Shown here piece after piece: positions 30,530 through 41,128 of a stretch of 50,979 nucleotides of DNA. The notes under the pieces were generated by a model, which saw nothing but the letters and a program-made list of their open reading frames with translations, did not search any database and was not told where the DNA came from. Each line of letters starts with the position of its first letter. Within the stretch, counting starts at the first letter, position 1. The stretch is from Arthrobacter sp. Soil736 (GTDB lineage: Bacteria > Actinomycetota > Actinomycetes > Actinomycetales > Micrococcaceae): NCBI RefSeq assembly GCF_001428005.1, contig NZ_LMSB01000022.1, forward strand, positions 1-50,979, in the 5' to 3' direction. The translations under genes and the position numbers were made by a program.

Positions 30530-31921
30530 CTAGGCCGTCTTCCTCCGGAGGACCATCAGCATGCCGACGGCGAGGAGGCCCAGTGCGAGAGGCAGCAGAT
30601 CAGGGTTCGCACCGGTGTTGGCGAGCGACTGCTTGCCACCGGCCGTCTGGGCGGAGGTGGCAGCCTGTGCCGAGACGCCAGTTGTCACCGAACCTGCGAG
30701 CAGAATGGCGATTCCCGAGGCTGCCCCGGAAGCTGCGCCGGTGCCGGCATCCGTTCCGTCGGTGGTTTCGGTTCCATCAGTGCCGGTACCCGTTCCGTCC
30801 GTGGTTCCGGTTCCGTCGGTGGTTCCGTCACCGTCGGTCGTGCCGGTTCCGTCGGTGGTTCCGTCACCGTCGGTCGTGCCGGTTCCGTCGGTGGTTCCGT
30901 CACCGTCGGTCGTGCCGGTTCCGCCGGTGGTTCCGTCACCGTCGGTCGTGCCGGTTCCGCCGGTGGTTCCGTCACCGTCGGTCGTGCCGGTTCCGTCACC
31001 GGGGTCGGTGGCAGGAGGGGTGACTACGGACCCTACGCCGAGGCCGCCAACAAGATCGATACCGAGATTGACGGAAGAATCCGTACCGGTGCCGAGCCCC
31101 AGGTCGATTACACCTTCAGCAGCCGCACCCGCATCATCCGAGAGGCCCGAGCTCCCGAGGCTGACGTCCACAACGGCGGCCGCATCGGTTACCGGTGCCG
31201 TGGTGGTGCCCGCCCCCGTGGTGTTGCCGAGGTTGACGTCGACCAGTGCGTCCGCTGTGGTGCCGGTGCCTGTACCCGTGGTGTTGCCGAGGTTGACGTC
31301 GACGAGGGCGTCGGCGGTGGTGCCGGTGCCGGCCCCTGTGGTGTTGCCGAGGTTGACGTCCACGACGGCGGCCGCATCGGTTACCGGTGCTGTGGTGGTG
31401 CCGGTTCCTGTGGTGTTGCCGAGGTTTACGTCCACGACAGCGGCCGCATCGGTTACCGGTGCTGTGGTGGTGCCGGCGCCGGCCCCTGTGGTGTTGCCGA
31501 GGTTGGCGTCCACGACGGCGGCCGCATCGGTTACCGGTGCTGTGGTGGTGCCGGTTCCTGTGGTGTTGCCGAGGTTGGCGTCCACCACCGCGTTGGCCGT
31601 CGTGCCGGCCGTTCCTGTGGTGTTGCCGAGGTTGACGTCCACCACCGCGTTGGCCGTCGTGCCGGTCGTTCCGGTGGTGTTGCCGAGGTTGACGTCGACA
31701 AGTGCTGTCGCATCAGCACCAGCCTGGGAAGTATTCGACGGCGTTGAGCCACCCAGCAGGCCCAACGACGCCGAAGCAGTGAGGTCCGCCGTGGCGGATT
31801 CAGACGCTACTGTGACCGCGCCGGTGATGGATGTGTCCGCGTTTGCCGCGGTTGCGCCTAGGGCCAAGAGCCCGCCCGCAAACAGGGTGCCCAGAAGGCC
31901 CCTGCGAAGATTCTGATGCAC
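30530..31921 (-). CDS. Cell-wall-anchored repeat protein with LANTG sorting signal
   Basis: The 463-aa protein has a signal peptide (about 1-29, cut near ANA|DT). Its body holds eight copies of D(V/A)NLGNTTG (about 80-260) with Gly/Thr linkers, several including TAPVTDAAAV. A Gly/Asp/Thr-rich stretch of GTTDGDGTT(G/D)G repeats (about 310-390) follows. At the C terminus LANTG is followed by a hydrophobic helix (LLPLALGLLAVGMLMVL) and RRK, a sortase signal of the LAXTG type used by class E sortases. It is therefore covalently attached to the wall and probably projects as a fibrous stalk. The start is GTG 31921 with AGGAG eight bases upstream. Confidence 0.88.
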   Translation of the reverse strand: MHQNLRRGLLGTLFAGGLLALGATAANADTSITGAVTVASESATADLTASASLGLLGGSTPSNTSQAGADATALVDVNLGNTTGTTGTTANAVVDVNLGNTTGTAGTTANAVVDANLGNTTGTGTTTAPVTDAAAVVDANLGNTTGAGAGTTTAPVTDAAAVVDVNLGNTTGTGTTTAPVTDAAAVVDVNLGNTTGAGTGTTADALVDVNLGNTTGTGTGTTADALVDVNLGNTTGAGTTTAPVTDAAAVVDVSLGSSGLSDDAGAAAEGVIDLGLGTGTDSSVNLGIDLVGGLGVGSVVTPPATDPGDGTGTTDGDGTTGGTGTTDGDGTTGGTGTTDGDGTTDGTGTTDGDGTTDGTGTTDGDGTTDGTGTTDGTGTGTDGTETTDGTDAGTGAASGAASGIAILLAGSVTTGVSAQAATSAQTAGGKQSLANTGANPDLLPLALGLLAVGMLMVLRRKTA

Positions 31922-32009
31922 TTTGATGTCTCCTGAAGAGTTGTTGTCAGGCGCTCAAGGCAGCCCGATTGGCCATATTTCTGCACAACGAAAGGCAGAA
32001 AAGGCCCAA

Positions 32010-33071
32010 CTAGTCAGGAGAAGAGCCGGGGTCAATGGCCACCGGCGAAGGGACGTGCTGGAGGGTTCCGCTCACGGGAACAATGCCCGTAAGAGGGAGG
32101 TACTGATAAGGGCCGGACAGCCAGGCTGCCGAGGCGGCAGGGCCGCCCGATGACTGTCCGCTGCCAGAACCTGACGGCGAAGCCGGAAGCAGGGCTTCGG
32201 GAGACTGCGTGCCTCCGCCTGCTGGCGACCCTCCGCCGGCACGGAAAGCAGGGGCGAACCCCGGACTTCCGCCGGAGCCTGAAGAACCCGAAAACTCGGA
32301 ATGAGTCGACGGCGATCCGATGGCACCCGTGGTGGCCAGAAGGGAAGCTGCCGGGGAGTGCGCCGTGCCAACACCTGTGGCGCCAGGCCCGGCCACTGGA
32401 GCGTTGCCGGGAGAGGGCAGCGCCGGTGCCGGCACGGCAAGTGCCACTACGTCATCGACGGCGTCCAGGACGTCGGTAATTGGCGTGACAACGGGAGTTA
32501 TCAGGGGCGGCGCGCCTGTCAGGAGGTCTGAAACTGGCTCGACAGGCAGCTCAGCGGGCAGAGTGTCCGTCACAGGCTGAACAACGGTGTCGGCGATGTC
32601 CGCAACCGCTGTGTCAGCCAAAGCAACTACCGGGTCAGCTACGACAGCCACGGGGTCCGGAGGAAGGGTGTCAGGTACGGGCAGTTCGCCGAGGACTGCG
32701 TCCACCGGCCCGGTGATCCCGCCAACGACCGGTGCCAGCACGGTCTCAGACGGAGCCGTGACCGGCGCCGCCACGGGCTCGGATGCAACGGCGGCGGGTG
32801 CATCGGTGATGGGCTGGGACACAGGAACGCGTGCCGGTTGCTGAGCGGCGGGGGAGTGATCCGGAGCAAGGAACGCGGACGCTCCGCCGGCCGCGTTGCC
32901 CACGGAAGACACCGTCGAAGCAATGCCGCCAAGAAGGGAAGACTGATCATGCGGATTGTTCGCGTCGGCAGCCGGCGCGGAAAAAGCCAGCCAAGCCAAG
33001 GCAGCGGCTCCGGCGAGAAAGACCGGGCGCAGGGGACGGAGCACAGACCAGGACAAACCAGCATTGGCCAT
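32010..33071 (-). CDS. Secreted Ala/Pro/Val-rich protein with C-terminal DPGSSPD
   Basis: The 353-aa protein has a signal peptide (LRPVFLAGAAALAWLAFSAP, cut near ADA|NN). A low-complexity body of Pro/Val/Ala follows (PVTDTLPAELPVEPVSDLL), then a Ser/Gly-rich part, and the C-terminal heptapeptide is DPGSSPD, as in the protein at 14664-15569. The start at 33071 (MANAG) is chosen from GGGGGG eight bases upstream; GTG 33080 adds three residues. CTGGGGGGTGT precedes the start in both paralogues. It lies 88 bp upstream of the LANTG protein gene and reads the same way, so the two may act together at the cell surface. Confidence 0.78.
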   Translation of the reverse strand: MANAGLSWSVLRPLRPVFLAGAAALAWLAFSAPAADANNPHDQSSLLGGIASTVSSVGNAAGGASAFLAPDHSPAAQQPARVPVSQPITDAPAAVASEPVAAPVTAPSETVLAPVVGGITGPVDAVLGELPVPDTLPPDPVAVVADPVVALADTAVADIADTVVQPVTDTLPAELPVEPVSDLLTGAPPLITPVVTPITDVLDAVDDVVALAVPAPALPSPGNAPVAGPGATGVGTAHSPAASLLATTGAIGSPSTHSEFSGSSGSGGSPGFAPAFRAGGGSPAGGGTQSPEALLPASPSGSGSGQSSGGPAASAAWLSGPYQYLPLTGIVPVSGTLQHVPSPVAIDPGSSPD

Positions 33072-33201
33072 GCTCAACACCCCCCAGTCACCGAATAATC
33101 GACGATCCTTTACAGCCTAAGCCCGCCGCAAAGTGAGAGTCCAGACCCGGGGAACTAAATCGTTCGATTCGATAAAGTGCTTTCGAAGCCGGCGAAGAGA
33201 T

Positions 33202-34272
33202 TCAGTGGGCATCATTCGGATAGCTGACGCCCAGCTGCGCGCGGACGCCGTCGAACAGCCGCATGGCGTTCAAGGAGTCTTCCAGCGGCATGACCGGGCT
33301 CTCTGTCAGGCCCTGCTGGATGCACCTCGTTACCTCACGAAGTTCGTAGGTGTAGCCCTGGCCGCCAACCTCAAAGTGCTCGGTTCGGAGAGGCTCCCGG
33401 CCAATGCCGATCACGAGCTGTTTGGGATTGTTGATGGAGCCGAGCGACTGGAGATAGCCCAGGCTGCCGGCCACGGTGGCGGCCCGGGGGCCGTACGCCA
33501 GCAGCGACGACGTGAGCTGCGCCTGTGCGCCGTCGTGGTAGCCGAGCGTCAGCGCGTTCTGGGCGTCGACGCCGTCGTCATTGAGCGTGCCCATGGCACT
33601 GACCGCCTGCGGGAACCCCAAGGTGCCCAGCGCCCACAGCAGCGGGTAGACGGTCAGGTCGAGGAGTGCCCCGCCGCCGTCCTTGACTGCCCACAGCCTG
33701 GCGGTCGGGGAGTACGGTGCGGGGAACCCCAGATCGGCGGTGACCCACTGCACGGTCCCGAGTTCGCCGGAACCGGCGATCTCGAAGGCCCGCTGCATGC
33801 TGGGGAGGAAGCGGCTCCATACGGCTTCCATCAGGAAAAGATTCTTCTCGCGGGCCACGGCAACCAGCTCGGCCGCCTCGCGGGCATTGATGGTGAAGGT
33901 CTTCTCGCAGAGGACGTGCTTCCCGGCGTGGAGGGCCGCCAGCACCATCTGGTGGTGCTGGGCATGAGGCGTGGCAACGTACACGACGTCCACCGAATCG
34001 TCGGCGAGGAGCCGCTCGTAACCTTCCTGCCCGCCGTCGTCCCCGTACGCCGTGGTGAAGCCGAACTCGGCGGCGAAAGCGTCCGCCGTGTGCTGCCCGC
34101 GGGAGCTGACGGCGTAGAGCTCAGCGTCCTCAAGCAGCGCCAGATCCCGGGCAACCAACGAGGCGATGCGCCCCGTGGCGATGACGCCCCACCGCAGCGG
34201 GGCCCCGGTGGCGGCGCTGGGATCCTGATTCGGCTGGCTGGACAGCCACGGCGTGGCAATGGGAGAGGTCAT
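33202..34272 (-). CDS. Gfo/Idh/MocA family oxidoreductase
   Basis: The 356-aa NAD(P)-dependent enzyme has an N-terminal Rossmann fold (LRWGVIATGRIASLVARDL, about 26-44) and VDVVYVATPHAQHHQMVLAA. CEKTFTIN replaces the usual EKP loop Pro with Thr-Phe. The C-terminal beta domain is of the dihydrodiol dehydrogenase-like group (FLMEAVWSRFLP). It probably acts on a sugar or cyclitol; the substrate is unknown. The start ATG at 34272 has GAGAGG-like purines close by. A repeat cluster lies directly upstream. Confidence 0.85.
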   Translation of the reverse strand: MTSPIATPWLSSQPNQDPSAATGAPLRWGVIATGRIASLVARDLALLEDAELYAVSSRGQHTADAFAAEFGFTTAYGDDGGQEGYERLLADDSVDVVYVATPHAQHHQMVLAALHAGKHVLCEKTFTINAREAAELVAVAREKNLFLMEAVWSRFLPSMQRAFEIAGSGELGTVQWVTADLGFPAPYSPTARLWAVKDGGGALLDLTVYPLLWALGTLGFPQAVSAMGTLNDDGVDAQNALTLGYHDGAQAQLTSSLLAYGPRAATVAGSLGYLQSLGSINNPKQLVIGIGREPLRTEHFEVGGQGYTYELREVTRCIQQGLTESPVMPLEDSLNAMRLFDGVRAQLGVSYPNDAH

Positions 34273-34289
34273 GACGCCATCCTCTCACC

Positions 34290-34471
34290 CGGGTGACAGA
34301 GCGTTGGGGAATTAGCTGCAGGAAGTGAGAGAGCGTTGGGGGAATTACCTGCGGGAAGTGAGAGAGCGTTGGGGGAATTACCTGCGGGAAGTGAGAGAGC
34401 GTTGGGGGAATTACCTGCGGGAAGTGAGAGAGCGTTGGGGGGGGAATTACCTGTGGGAAGTGAGAGAGCGT
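34290..34471. repeat. Second GGAAGTGAGAGAGCGT cluster, 33-bp period
   Basis: Perfect cores start at 34321, 34354, 34387, 34420 and 34456, with one degenerate unit near 34291. Linkers are nearly identical (TGGGGGAATTACCTGCG) and differ from those of the cluster at 298-736. It occupies most of the 309-bp gap 34273-34581, upstream of the oxidoreductase and downstream of the ABC ATPase gene. Confidence 0.92.
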
Positions 34472-34581
34472 CCGAACTTCCGCCTGTTAGGTGAGAGTAC
34501 CGGGGAAATCGCGGCGGGAGGTGCGGGAAGGGTGAAACCTCCCGCACCGCCCGCCGCGTGAACCTACACCGCCGCGTGAAC

Positions 34582-35289
34582 CTACACCGCCGCCGGCACC
34601 GCAGGGCGGTTGCGGGCAGGCTCTTCGGTCAGTTTGCCCTGCTGCAGCCTGAACCGGCGGTCCGTCTTATTGGCGAGCGAACGGTCATGCGTGACCACAA
34701 GGATGGTGGTGTTGTGGTCCCGGCTGAGCGAACTGAGCAGCTCGATGATGTGCTCGCCGGTCTGCTCGTCCAGGTTGCCCGTGGGCTCATCGGCCAGGAT
34801 CAGCTTGGGCTCATTGGCCAGAGCCCGGGCAATGGCGACCCGCTGCTGCTCGCCGCCCGAGAGCCGGTTGATGCGCCGCACGTGCTTGTCCGGGTCGAGC
34901 TGCACCTGCTCGAGCAATTCGCGCGCCCGCTGGGACCGTGCGGACTTCCGGATCCCGGCGAACTCCATCGGCAGCATCACGTTATCCAGCGCGGACAGGT
35001 TGGGGATCAGGTTGAACTGCTGGAACACGAAGCCGATGTCCCGGCGCCGGTATTCGGTCAGTTTGCCGTCCGGCATGCCGGCCAGGCTGACGCCGTTGAC
35101 GACGACGTCTCCGCTGGTGGGTTTGTCCAGCGCGCCCAGGAGGGACAACAGCGTGCTTTTGCCGCTGCCGCTCTTCCCCACGATGGATGCCAGCGTGCCC
35201 TGTTCCAGCTCAAAGCTGACGTCATTGACGGGCTTGATGGTGCGGTCGCCGGACTTGAAGGCGCGGACGAGGTTCTTGACTTCAATCAT
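34582..35289 (-). CDS. MacB/LolD-type ABC transporter ATP-binding protein
   Basis: The 235-aa ATPase has Walker A GKSGSGKST (about 38-46), Q-loop FQQFNLIP, signature LSGGEQQRVAIARAL, Walker B LILADEPTGNLD and switch His in VTHD. It powers the permease encoded just upstream, with only 2 bp between them. MacB-like pairs are mechanotransmission exporters or lipoprotein-moving systems rather than importers. The substrate is unknown. No membrane fusion protein is present. Confidence 0.93.
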   Translation of the reverse strand: MIEVKNLVRAFKSGDRTIKPVNDVSFELEQGTLASIVGKSGSGKSTLLSLLGALDKPTSGDVVVNGVSLAGMPDGKLTEYRRRDIGFVFQQFNLIPNLSALDNVMLPMEFAGIRKSARSQRARELLEQVQLDPDKHVRRINRLSGGEQQRVAIARALANEPKLILADEPTGNLDEQTGEHIIELLSSLSRDHNTTILVVTHDRSLANKTDRRFRLQQGKLTEEPARNRPAVPAAV

Positions 35290-35291
35290 GG

Positions 35292-36740
35292 CTATTCTCC
35301 TCGGAGGACTTCGATGGGACGGATGCGGGCGGTCAGCAGCGCCGGAACCAGCGCACCGATGATGGCGACGCCGAACACCGCCGCGATGCCCGCGGCAATG
35401 ACGCCGGGGGACGCACTCGCCGTGACGGAGGTGAGCAGCTGCGAGGCGCCGCCGAAGGGTCCGCCCTGCCCTGGCACGCCGCCCGGGAAGCCGCCGGCAG
35501 CGCCCGCGAGTCCGGGGCCGCGCTGGCCGGCGGTCGCCGTCGTCGTGCCGGTGCTGGAACTGACCAGCGCGGAGGCGATGCTGCCGCTGGCGAAGGACGC
35601 GATCGCCGCGCCGACGACGCTGCCGAGCGCCACCAGAACCAGCGCCTCGAGCACGAACTGCAGGCCAATGGTCCGGTTCGGTGCTCCGATGGCCTTCAGC
35701 ACGCCGATCTCGCGGCGGCGCTCGCGGACCAGCATGACCATGATCAGCAGGATGATCAGTCCGGCCGTGCCCAGCGCCGCAATGAAGGCAACCAGGGAGA
35801 TGTTCTTGACGCTGTCCAGCGAGCTGACGGCGGTTTCGAGGTTGCGCTGGCCCTGGGTGACATCAGCCTTGTCGGTGCCGAGCGCGGACTGGAGCGCGGT
35901 CTTCGTGGAGTCGACGTTCTCCATGCTGTTGACCGTGACAATCATGGTGGAGAGCTCCCCGGGCAGCTCGGCCAGGGTTTGGGCCGCCGGGAGCGTGACG
36001 TACAGGGCGTTGTTGCCGAACGTCGTGCCGGCGTCAAACAGGCCGGCCACGGTGAAGGTCTTGCTGTTGATGGTGAACGTGGAGCCGACCTTGAGGTTGT
36101 TCTTTTCGGCGAGCGTGGTGCCGAGCAGGGCCTTGGCGGAGTCCGCGGCGTAGTCGCCGAGGCCGGTGCCCTCCATCAGTTCGAGGGCCTTTCCGGTGCT
36201 GTCCACTTCGGCGCCGATACCGGTGGCCGTGATCGGCAGGGTCCGCGCCGGCTGCGTGGCGCCGGTTGAACCGGTGGTTCCGTCGCCGGCCTGGTTGCGG
36301 TTGCCCAGGGATCCGGCGTCGACGGCGGCCGTGAGGCTGGTGGTGAGCGTCGTGGTGGACTGCCCGCCGGGACCGCCCTGGCCGCCGCCCGGGCCGCCGG
36401 TCTGGCCGGCTGCCGCCTGCGCGGCCGCTTCGGCGGCGTTGCGGAGGCGCAGGGCCTTTGTTCCGACGACGGCGGTCACGTTGGGTACGCCCGCTGCCGT
36501 CGCCGCCTGCTCGGACGTCAGCGGTTCGCCGCCGCCTTCGAATCCCTGGCCGCCGGCCGGGTTGACCGTCAGGACGGTCCCCACCGAAGCGTTCAGCTCC
36601 TGGACTTTGGCGCCCACGGCCTGGTTGGCCACCAGCATGGCCAGGGCCAGTCCGATCGCTACGGCCAGCACGGCCACAACGGCAGCCGTTCTGACCTTGT
36701 TTCTAAAGGCATTGCCTACACTTCGGGCGAGGACGCTCAC
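35292..36740 (-). CDS. MacB-like ABC transporter permease
   Basis: The 482-aa permease has one N-terminal helix (RTAAVVAVLAVAIGLALAMLV), a large extracytoplasmic MacB_PCD domain and three C-terminal helices with the FtsX motif (LVRERRREIGVLKAIGAPNRTI). Two Gly/Pro/Gln-rich insertions stand out: GQTGGPGGGQGGPGGQ in the outer domain and GQRGPGLAGAAGGFPGG between the last helices. These are unusual low-complexity loops. I start at GTG 36740 (SVLARSVGNAFRNK), with AAGGAG just before it. The frame stays open to 36908 without a ribosome site. Confidence 0.88.
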   Translation of the reverse strand: MSVLARSVGNAFRNKVRTAAVVAVLAVAIGLALAMLVANQAVGAKVQELNASVGTVLTVNPAGGQGFEGGGEPLTSEQAATAAGVPNVTAVVGTKALRLRNAAEAAAQAAAGQTGGPGGGQGGPGGQSTTTLTTSLTAAVDAGSLGNRNQAGDGTTGSTGATQPARTLPITATGIGAEVDSTGKALELMEGTGLGDYAADSAKALLGTTLAEKNNLKVGSTFTINSKTFTVAGLFDAGTTFGNNALYVTLPAAQTLAELPGELSTMIVTVNSMENVDSTKTALQSALGTDKADVTQGQRNLETAVSSLDSVKNISLVAFIAALGTAGLIILLIMVMLVRERRREIGVLKAIGAPNRTIGLQFVLEALVLVALGSVVGAAIASFASGSIASALVSSSTGTTTATAGQRGPGLAGAAGGFPGGVPGQGGPFGGASQLLTSVTASASPGVIAAGIAAVFGVAIIGALVPALLTARIRPIEVLRGE

Positions 36741-36847
36741 TGCACTCCTTGGGATCACGTGCCGGCGGAATGGCCGGCTTCGGATCCCACATTGGTGCCT
36801 GCTGCTGTGTAGGAAACCGGCCAAAGCTATGTTTGCGCTGTGAAGGG

Positions 36848-36872
36848 CCCGGCCCCGGAGAACGGGGCCGGG
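36848..36872. other. GC-rich hairpin upstream of the MacB pair
   Basis: CCCGGCCCCG (36848-36857) and CGGGGCCGGG (36863-36872) form a 10-bp stem. It lies between the sugar transporter terminator and the permease start; its role is unclear (second terminator or leader structure). Confidence 0.5.
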
Positions 36873-36906
36873 GAACCGGACCGTGGGGATATGGACCGCA
36901 GACGCC

Positions 36907-36941
36907 AAAAACCCCGGCCCTCCCTCGTGGGGGAGCCGGGG
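36907..36941 (-). terminator. Terminator of the sugar ABC transporter operon
   Basis: On the minus strand CCCCGGC (complement of 36935-36941) pairs with GCCGGGG (complement of 36912-36918), with further pairing of CCC/GGG inside, and ends in a run of five T (complement of 36907-36911). It follows the substrate-binding protein stop at 36966. Confidence 0.88.
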
Positions 36942-36965
36942 CTCTTGGATGCAGCGTCTGGGACG

Positions 36966-38078
36966 TTACTTGGTGATCGGGCCGAGTACCGGATCGTCCA
37001 CGTAGGCCGTCTTGACGTTTTCCTTGGTCACAATGACCGGCTCCAGCAGGTAGGCCGGAACGGTCTTGACCTTGTTGTTGTAGGACTTGTCGTCGTTGAT
37101 CTCGGGCTTCTTGCCGGCCTGGATGTCCTTGACCATGACGATCGAGTGCTCAACGAGCTTGCGGGTGTCCTTGTTGATGGTGGAGTACTGCTCGCCGGCC
37201 ATGATGGACTTGACGGACTCAACCTCGGAGTCCTGGCCGGTGACAACCGGAAGCGGCTTGCCGGCGGCCTTGACCGAGGTCAGGACTGCGCGGGCCAGGG
37301 TGTCGTTCGGGGACAGCACGCCGTCCAGCGAAGCGGAGGAGTAGCTGCCGGTCAGCAGCGTGTCAGCACGACGCTGGGCGTTTTCTGCCTTCCAGCCCTG
37401 CGTGACAGCCTGTTCAAAGGACTTCTGGCCGGAGAGCACCTTGAGCGTACCGTCGTCGATCTTCGGCTGGAGCACCTTCATGGCGCCGTCGAAGAAGACC
37501 TTTGCGTTGGCGTCATCCGGGGAACCGGCGAAGAGCTCGATGTTGTACGGACCCTCCGGCTTCTTGGCCTTCATGCCCTCAAGCAGTGCCTGGCCCTGAA
37601 GCTCGCCCACCTTGAAGTTGTCGTAGGCCACGTAGTAGTCCACGTTCTCGGTGTTCAGCAGGAGGCGGTCATACGCGATGATGGTCGCGCCGGCGTCCTT
37701 GGCCTGCTTGAGCTGGGTGCCGAGCTGGGCGCCGTCGATGGCACCCACGATGATCACCTTGGCACCCTTGGTGATCATGGCGCTGATCTGGTTCTGCTGC
37801 TCCGAGACGCCGCCGTTGGCGAATTGTACGTCCGCTTTGAAGCCGGCGCTGGTGAGTCCGTCGTTGAACAGCTTTTCCGCAAGGACCCAGTTCTCACTGG
37901 TCTTCTGCGGGAGCGCGACGCCGATCGAGGAGCCCTTGGGGAAAGCCTCGCCGCCCGCTGTGCCGCCGCCCGTTGTACCGGAGTCGGAACGGCCGCAGGC
38001 TGTCAGCGCCAGTGCCGCAATGGCAGCGATTGCTGCCGCCTTTCCTGCTTTACCAATCATTCGCATTGCTTGGTTCAC
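36966..38078 (-). CDS. chvE: Multiple monosaccharide ABC transporter substrate-binding lipoprotein
   Basis: The 370-aa protein is a periplasmic-binding-protein type I sugar receptor of the ChvE/xylose group. The lipobox is LALTACG (Cys near 28). GVALPQKTSENWVLAEKLF, IIVGAIDGAQLG, AGATIIAYDRLLLNTENVDYYVAYDN and VVTGQDSEVESVKSIM are family segments. It binds aldoses outside the membrane and delivers them to the permease. It is the last gene of the three-gene unit. A start at GTG 38078 or at ATG 38066 is possible. Confidence 0.9.
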   Translation of the reverse strand: MNQAMRMIGKAGKAAAIAAIAALALTACGRSDSGTTGGGTAGGEAFPKGSSIGVALPQKTSENWVLAEKLFNDGLTSAGFKADVQFANGGVSEQQNQISAMITKGAKVIIVGAIDGAQLGTQLKQAKDAGATIIAYDRLLLNTENVDYYVAYDNFKVGELQGQALLEGMKAKKPEGPYNIELFAGSPDDANAKVFFDGAMKVLQPKIDDGTLKVLSGQKSFEQAVTQGWKAENAQRRADTLLTGSYSSASLDGVLSPNDTLARAVLTSVKAAGKPLPVVTGQDSEVESVKSIMAGEQYSTINKDTRKLVEHSIVMVKDIQAGKKPEINDDKSYNNKVKTVPAYLLEPVIVTKENVKTAYVDDPVLGPITK

Positions 38079-38119
38079 TTTCTATAGGGGTGGGAAATGC
38101 ATCCGGGAGCGGTGCGTGC

Positions 38120-39397
38120 TCAGGCTTCCCGGGAGATGGTTTCTTTGGTCGAGGTGACCTCGTCCGGCTGGAGCGGTGTGCCGCCGGTGGGGCGGTTGAA
38201 GCTCTGGGTCAGCATGCCGATGATGGACCTCTTGCCCTGGGACTTGTTGTAGACGTCGAAGGCCACGGCGATCAGCAGGACCAGGCCCTTGATGATCTGG
38301 GTGAGGTCGGCGCCGACGCCGAGCAGCTGCAGGCCGTTGTTCAGGACTGCCATCACCAGGCCGCCGACGATCGAGCCGATCACGGTGCCAACGCCGCCGG
38401 TCACTGCCGCGCCGCCGATGAACACGGCTGCGATCGCGTCCAGTTCCCAGCCGACGCCGTCGAACGGGCCGGAGGCAGTGGAGCGGCCAACGAAGATCAT
38501 GCCCGCCAGGCCGGCCAGGATGGCCATGTTCATCATCACCAGGAAGTTGACCTTCTTGGACTGGACGCCGGAGAGCTCGGCTGCGTGGCGGTTGCCGCCC
38601 ACGGCGTAGACGTGGCGGCCGACGACGGTCTTGGAGGAGATGAAGCCGTAGATCAGGACCAGTACGGCGAGGATCAGGCCGGGGATCGGGAAGGACGTGC
38701 CCGGGCGGCCCGTCGCGAACAGGTACGTGGCGTACAGGATGGCGCCGCAGACCAGCACCAGCTTGGTGACGACCACCCAGCCTTCGGGGACCTCGGCGCC
38801 GAGCGCCTTGGCGGTGCGGCGTGCGCGGAGTTCGCTGAAGACCACGAACGCGACACCGAGCAGGCCGAGCAGCAGGGTGAGGTTATTGAAGCCGGTGTTA
38901 GGGCCCACCTCGGGGAGGTAACCGGAGCCGATGTACTGGAAGTCCGCGGGGACCGGGATGGTGTTGGACTTGCCGACGAACTGGTTGAAACCGCGGAACA
39001 GCAGCATGCCGGCCAGGGTCACGATGAACGCGGGGATCCCCACGTAGGCGGTCCAGAACCCTTGCCAGGCGCCGATCAGGGCTCCCAGCGCGAGTCCGAG
39101 CAGGATGCCCAGGTACCAGGGGATGCCCCAGTCCCTGATGGCCAGCGCCACCGTGACGCCGACGAACGCCGCAACGGAGCCGACCGAGAGGTCGATGTGG
39201 CCGGCGATGATGACCAGCACCATGCCGATGGCCAGGATCAGGATGTAGGAGTTGCCGTTGAAGAGGTTGATGACGTTGCCGGGGGTGAGGGTGCGGCCCT
39301 CGGTGGCGAATTGGAAGAAAACGATCAGTGCAACCAGGGCGAAGATCATGCCGAATTGGCGGGTGTTGCCGCCAAAGAGCTTCTTGAGCGCGTTCAT
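38120..39397 (-). CDS. mmsB: Multiple monosaccharide ABC transporter permease
   Basis: This 425-aa BPD_transp_2 (ribose/xylose class) permease has about 10-12 membrane segments. The EAA-like loop AVGGNRHAAELSGVQ and GHIDLSVGSVAAFVGV are diagnostic. It is longer than RbsC (about 320 aa), as expected for MmsB/GguB/XylH. It sits between the ATPase and binding-protein genes with gaps of 44 and 41 bp. AAGGA lies upstream of the ATG. Confidence 0.92.
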   Translation of the reverse strand: MNALKKLFGGNTRQFGMIFALVALIVFFQFATEGRTLTPGNVINLFNGNSYILILAIGMVLVIIAGHIDLSVGSVAAFVGVTVALAIRDWGIPWYLGILLGLALGALIGAWQGFWTAYVGIPAFIVTLAGMLLFRGFNQFVGKSNTIPVPADFQYIGSGYLPEVGPNTGFNNLTLLLGLLGVAFVVFSELRARRTAKALGAEVPEGWVVVTKLVLVCGAILYATYLFATGRPGTSFPIPGLILAVLVLIYGFISSKTVVGRHVYAVGGNRHAAELSGVQSKKVNFLVMMNMAILAGLAGMIFVGRSTASGPFDGVGWELDAIAAVFIGGAAVTGGVGTVIGSIVGGLVMAVLNNGLQLLGVGADLTQIIKGLVLLIAVAFDVYNKSQGKRSIIGMLTQSFNRPTGGTPLQPDEVTSTKETISREA

Positions 39398-39441
39398 TGT
39401 GTCAGTCCTTGTTCTGGAAGGTTCTGGAGGATTCCAGAGGG

Positions 39442-40998
<1,557 letters not shown>

Positions 40999-41085
40999 TT
41001 GCCCTTACGCCTCCAATGCGTGACTTCGTTGTCTGCCCTGCAATCCGCAGGGCCGTCTGATGAAAAAGTAAACTGGATCACAACC

Positions 41086-41109
41086 CTTGTCGTCAAGTCT
41101 TTAACGCAA
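41086..41109 (-). promoter_or_regulatory. Operator/promoter element of the mmsA operon
   Basis: The plus strand reads CTTGTCGTCAAG, three bases, TTAACGCAA. On the minus strand this gives TTGCGTTAA then CTTGACGACAAG, which contains a TTGACG -35 box. GTTTAC lies 17 bp further as a possible -10. The near-palindrome CTTG...CAAG suggests a repressor site. The same element is found at 42345-42368. Confidence 0.65.
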
Positions 41110-41128
41110 CGGGCACATAACGAAACGC

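Noticed and set aside
30524..31916. Long plus-strand frames rich in Val-Pro or Gly-Arg repeats opposite the LANTG protein
   Set aside because: They are mirror readings of the coding repeats of the surface protein, without ribosome sites or protein features.
34321..34471. Second CRISPR-like array
   Set aside because: Linkers are nearly identical rather than unique, so it is a tandem repeat, not an array of acquired spacers.
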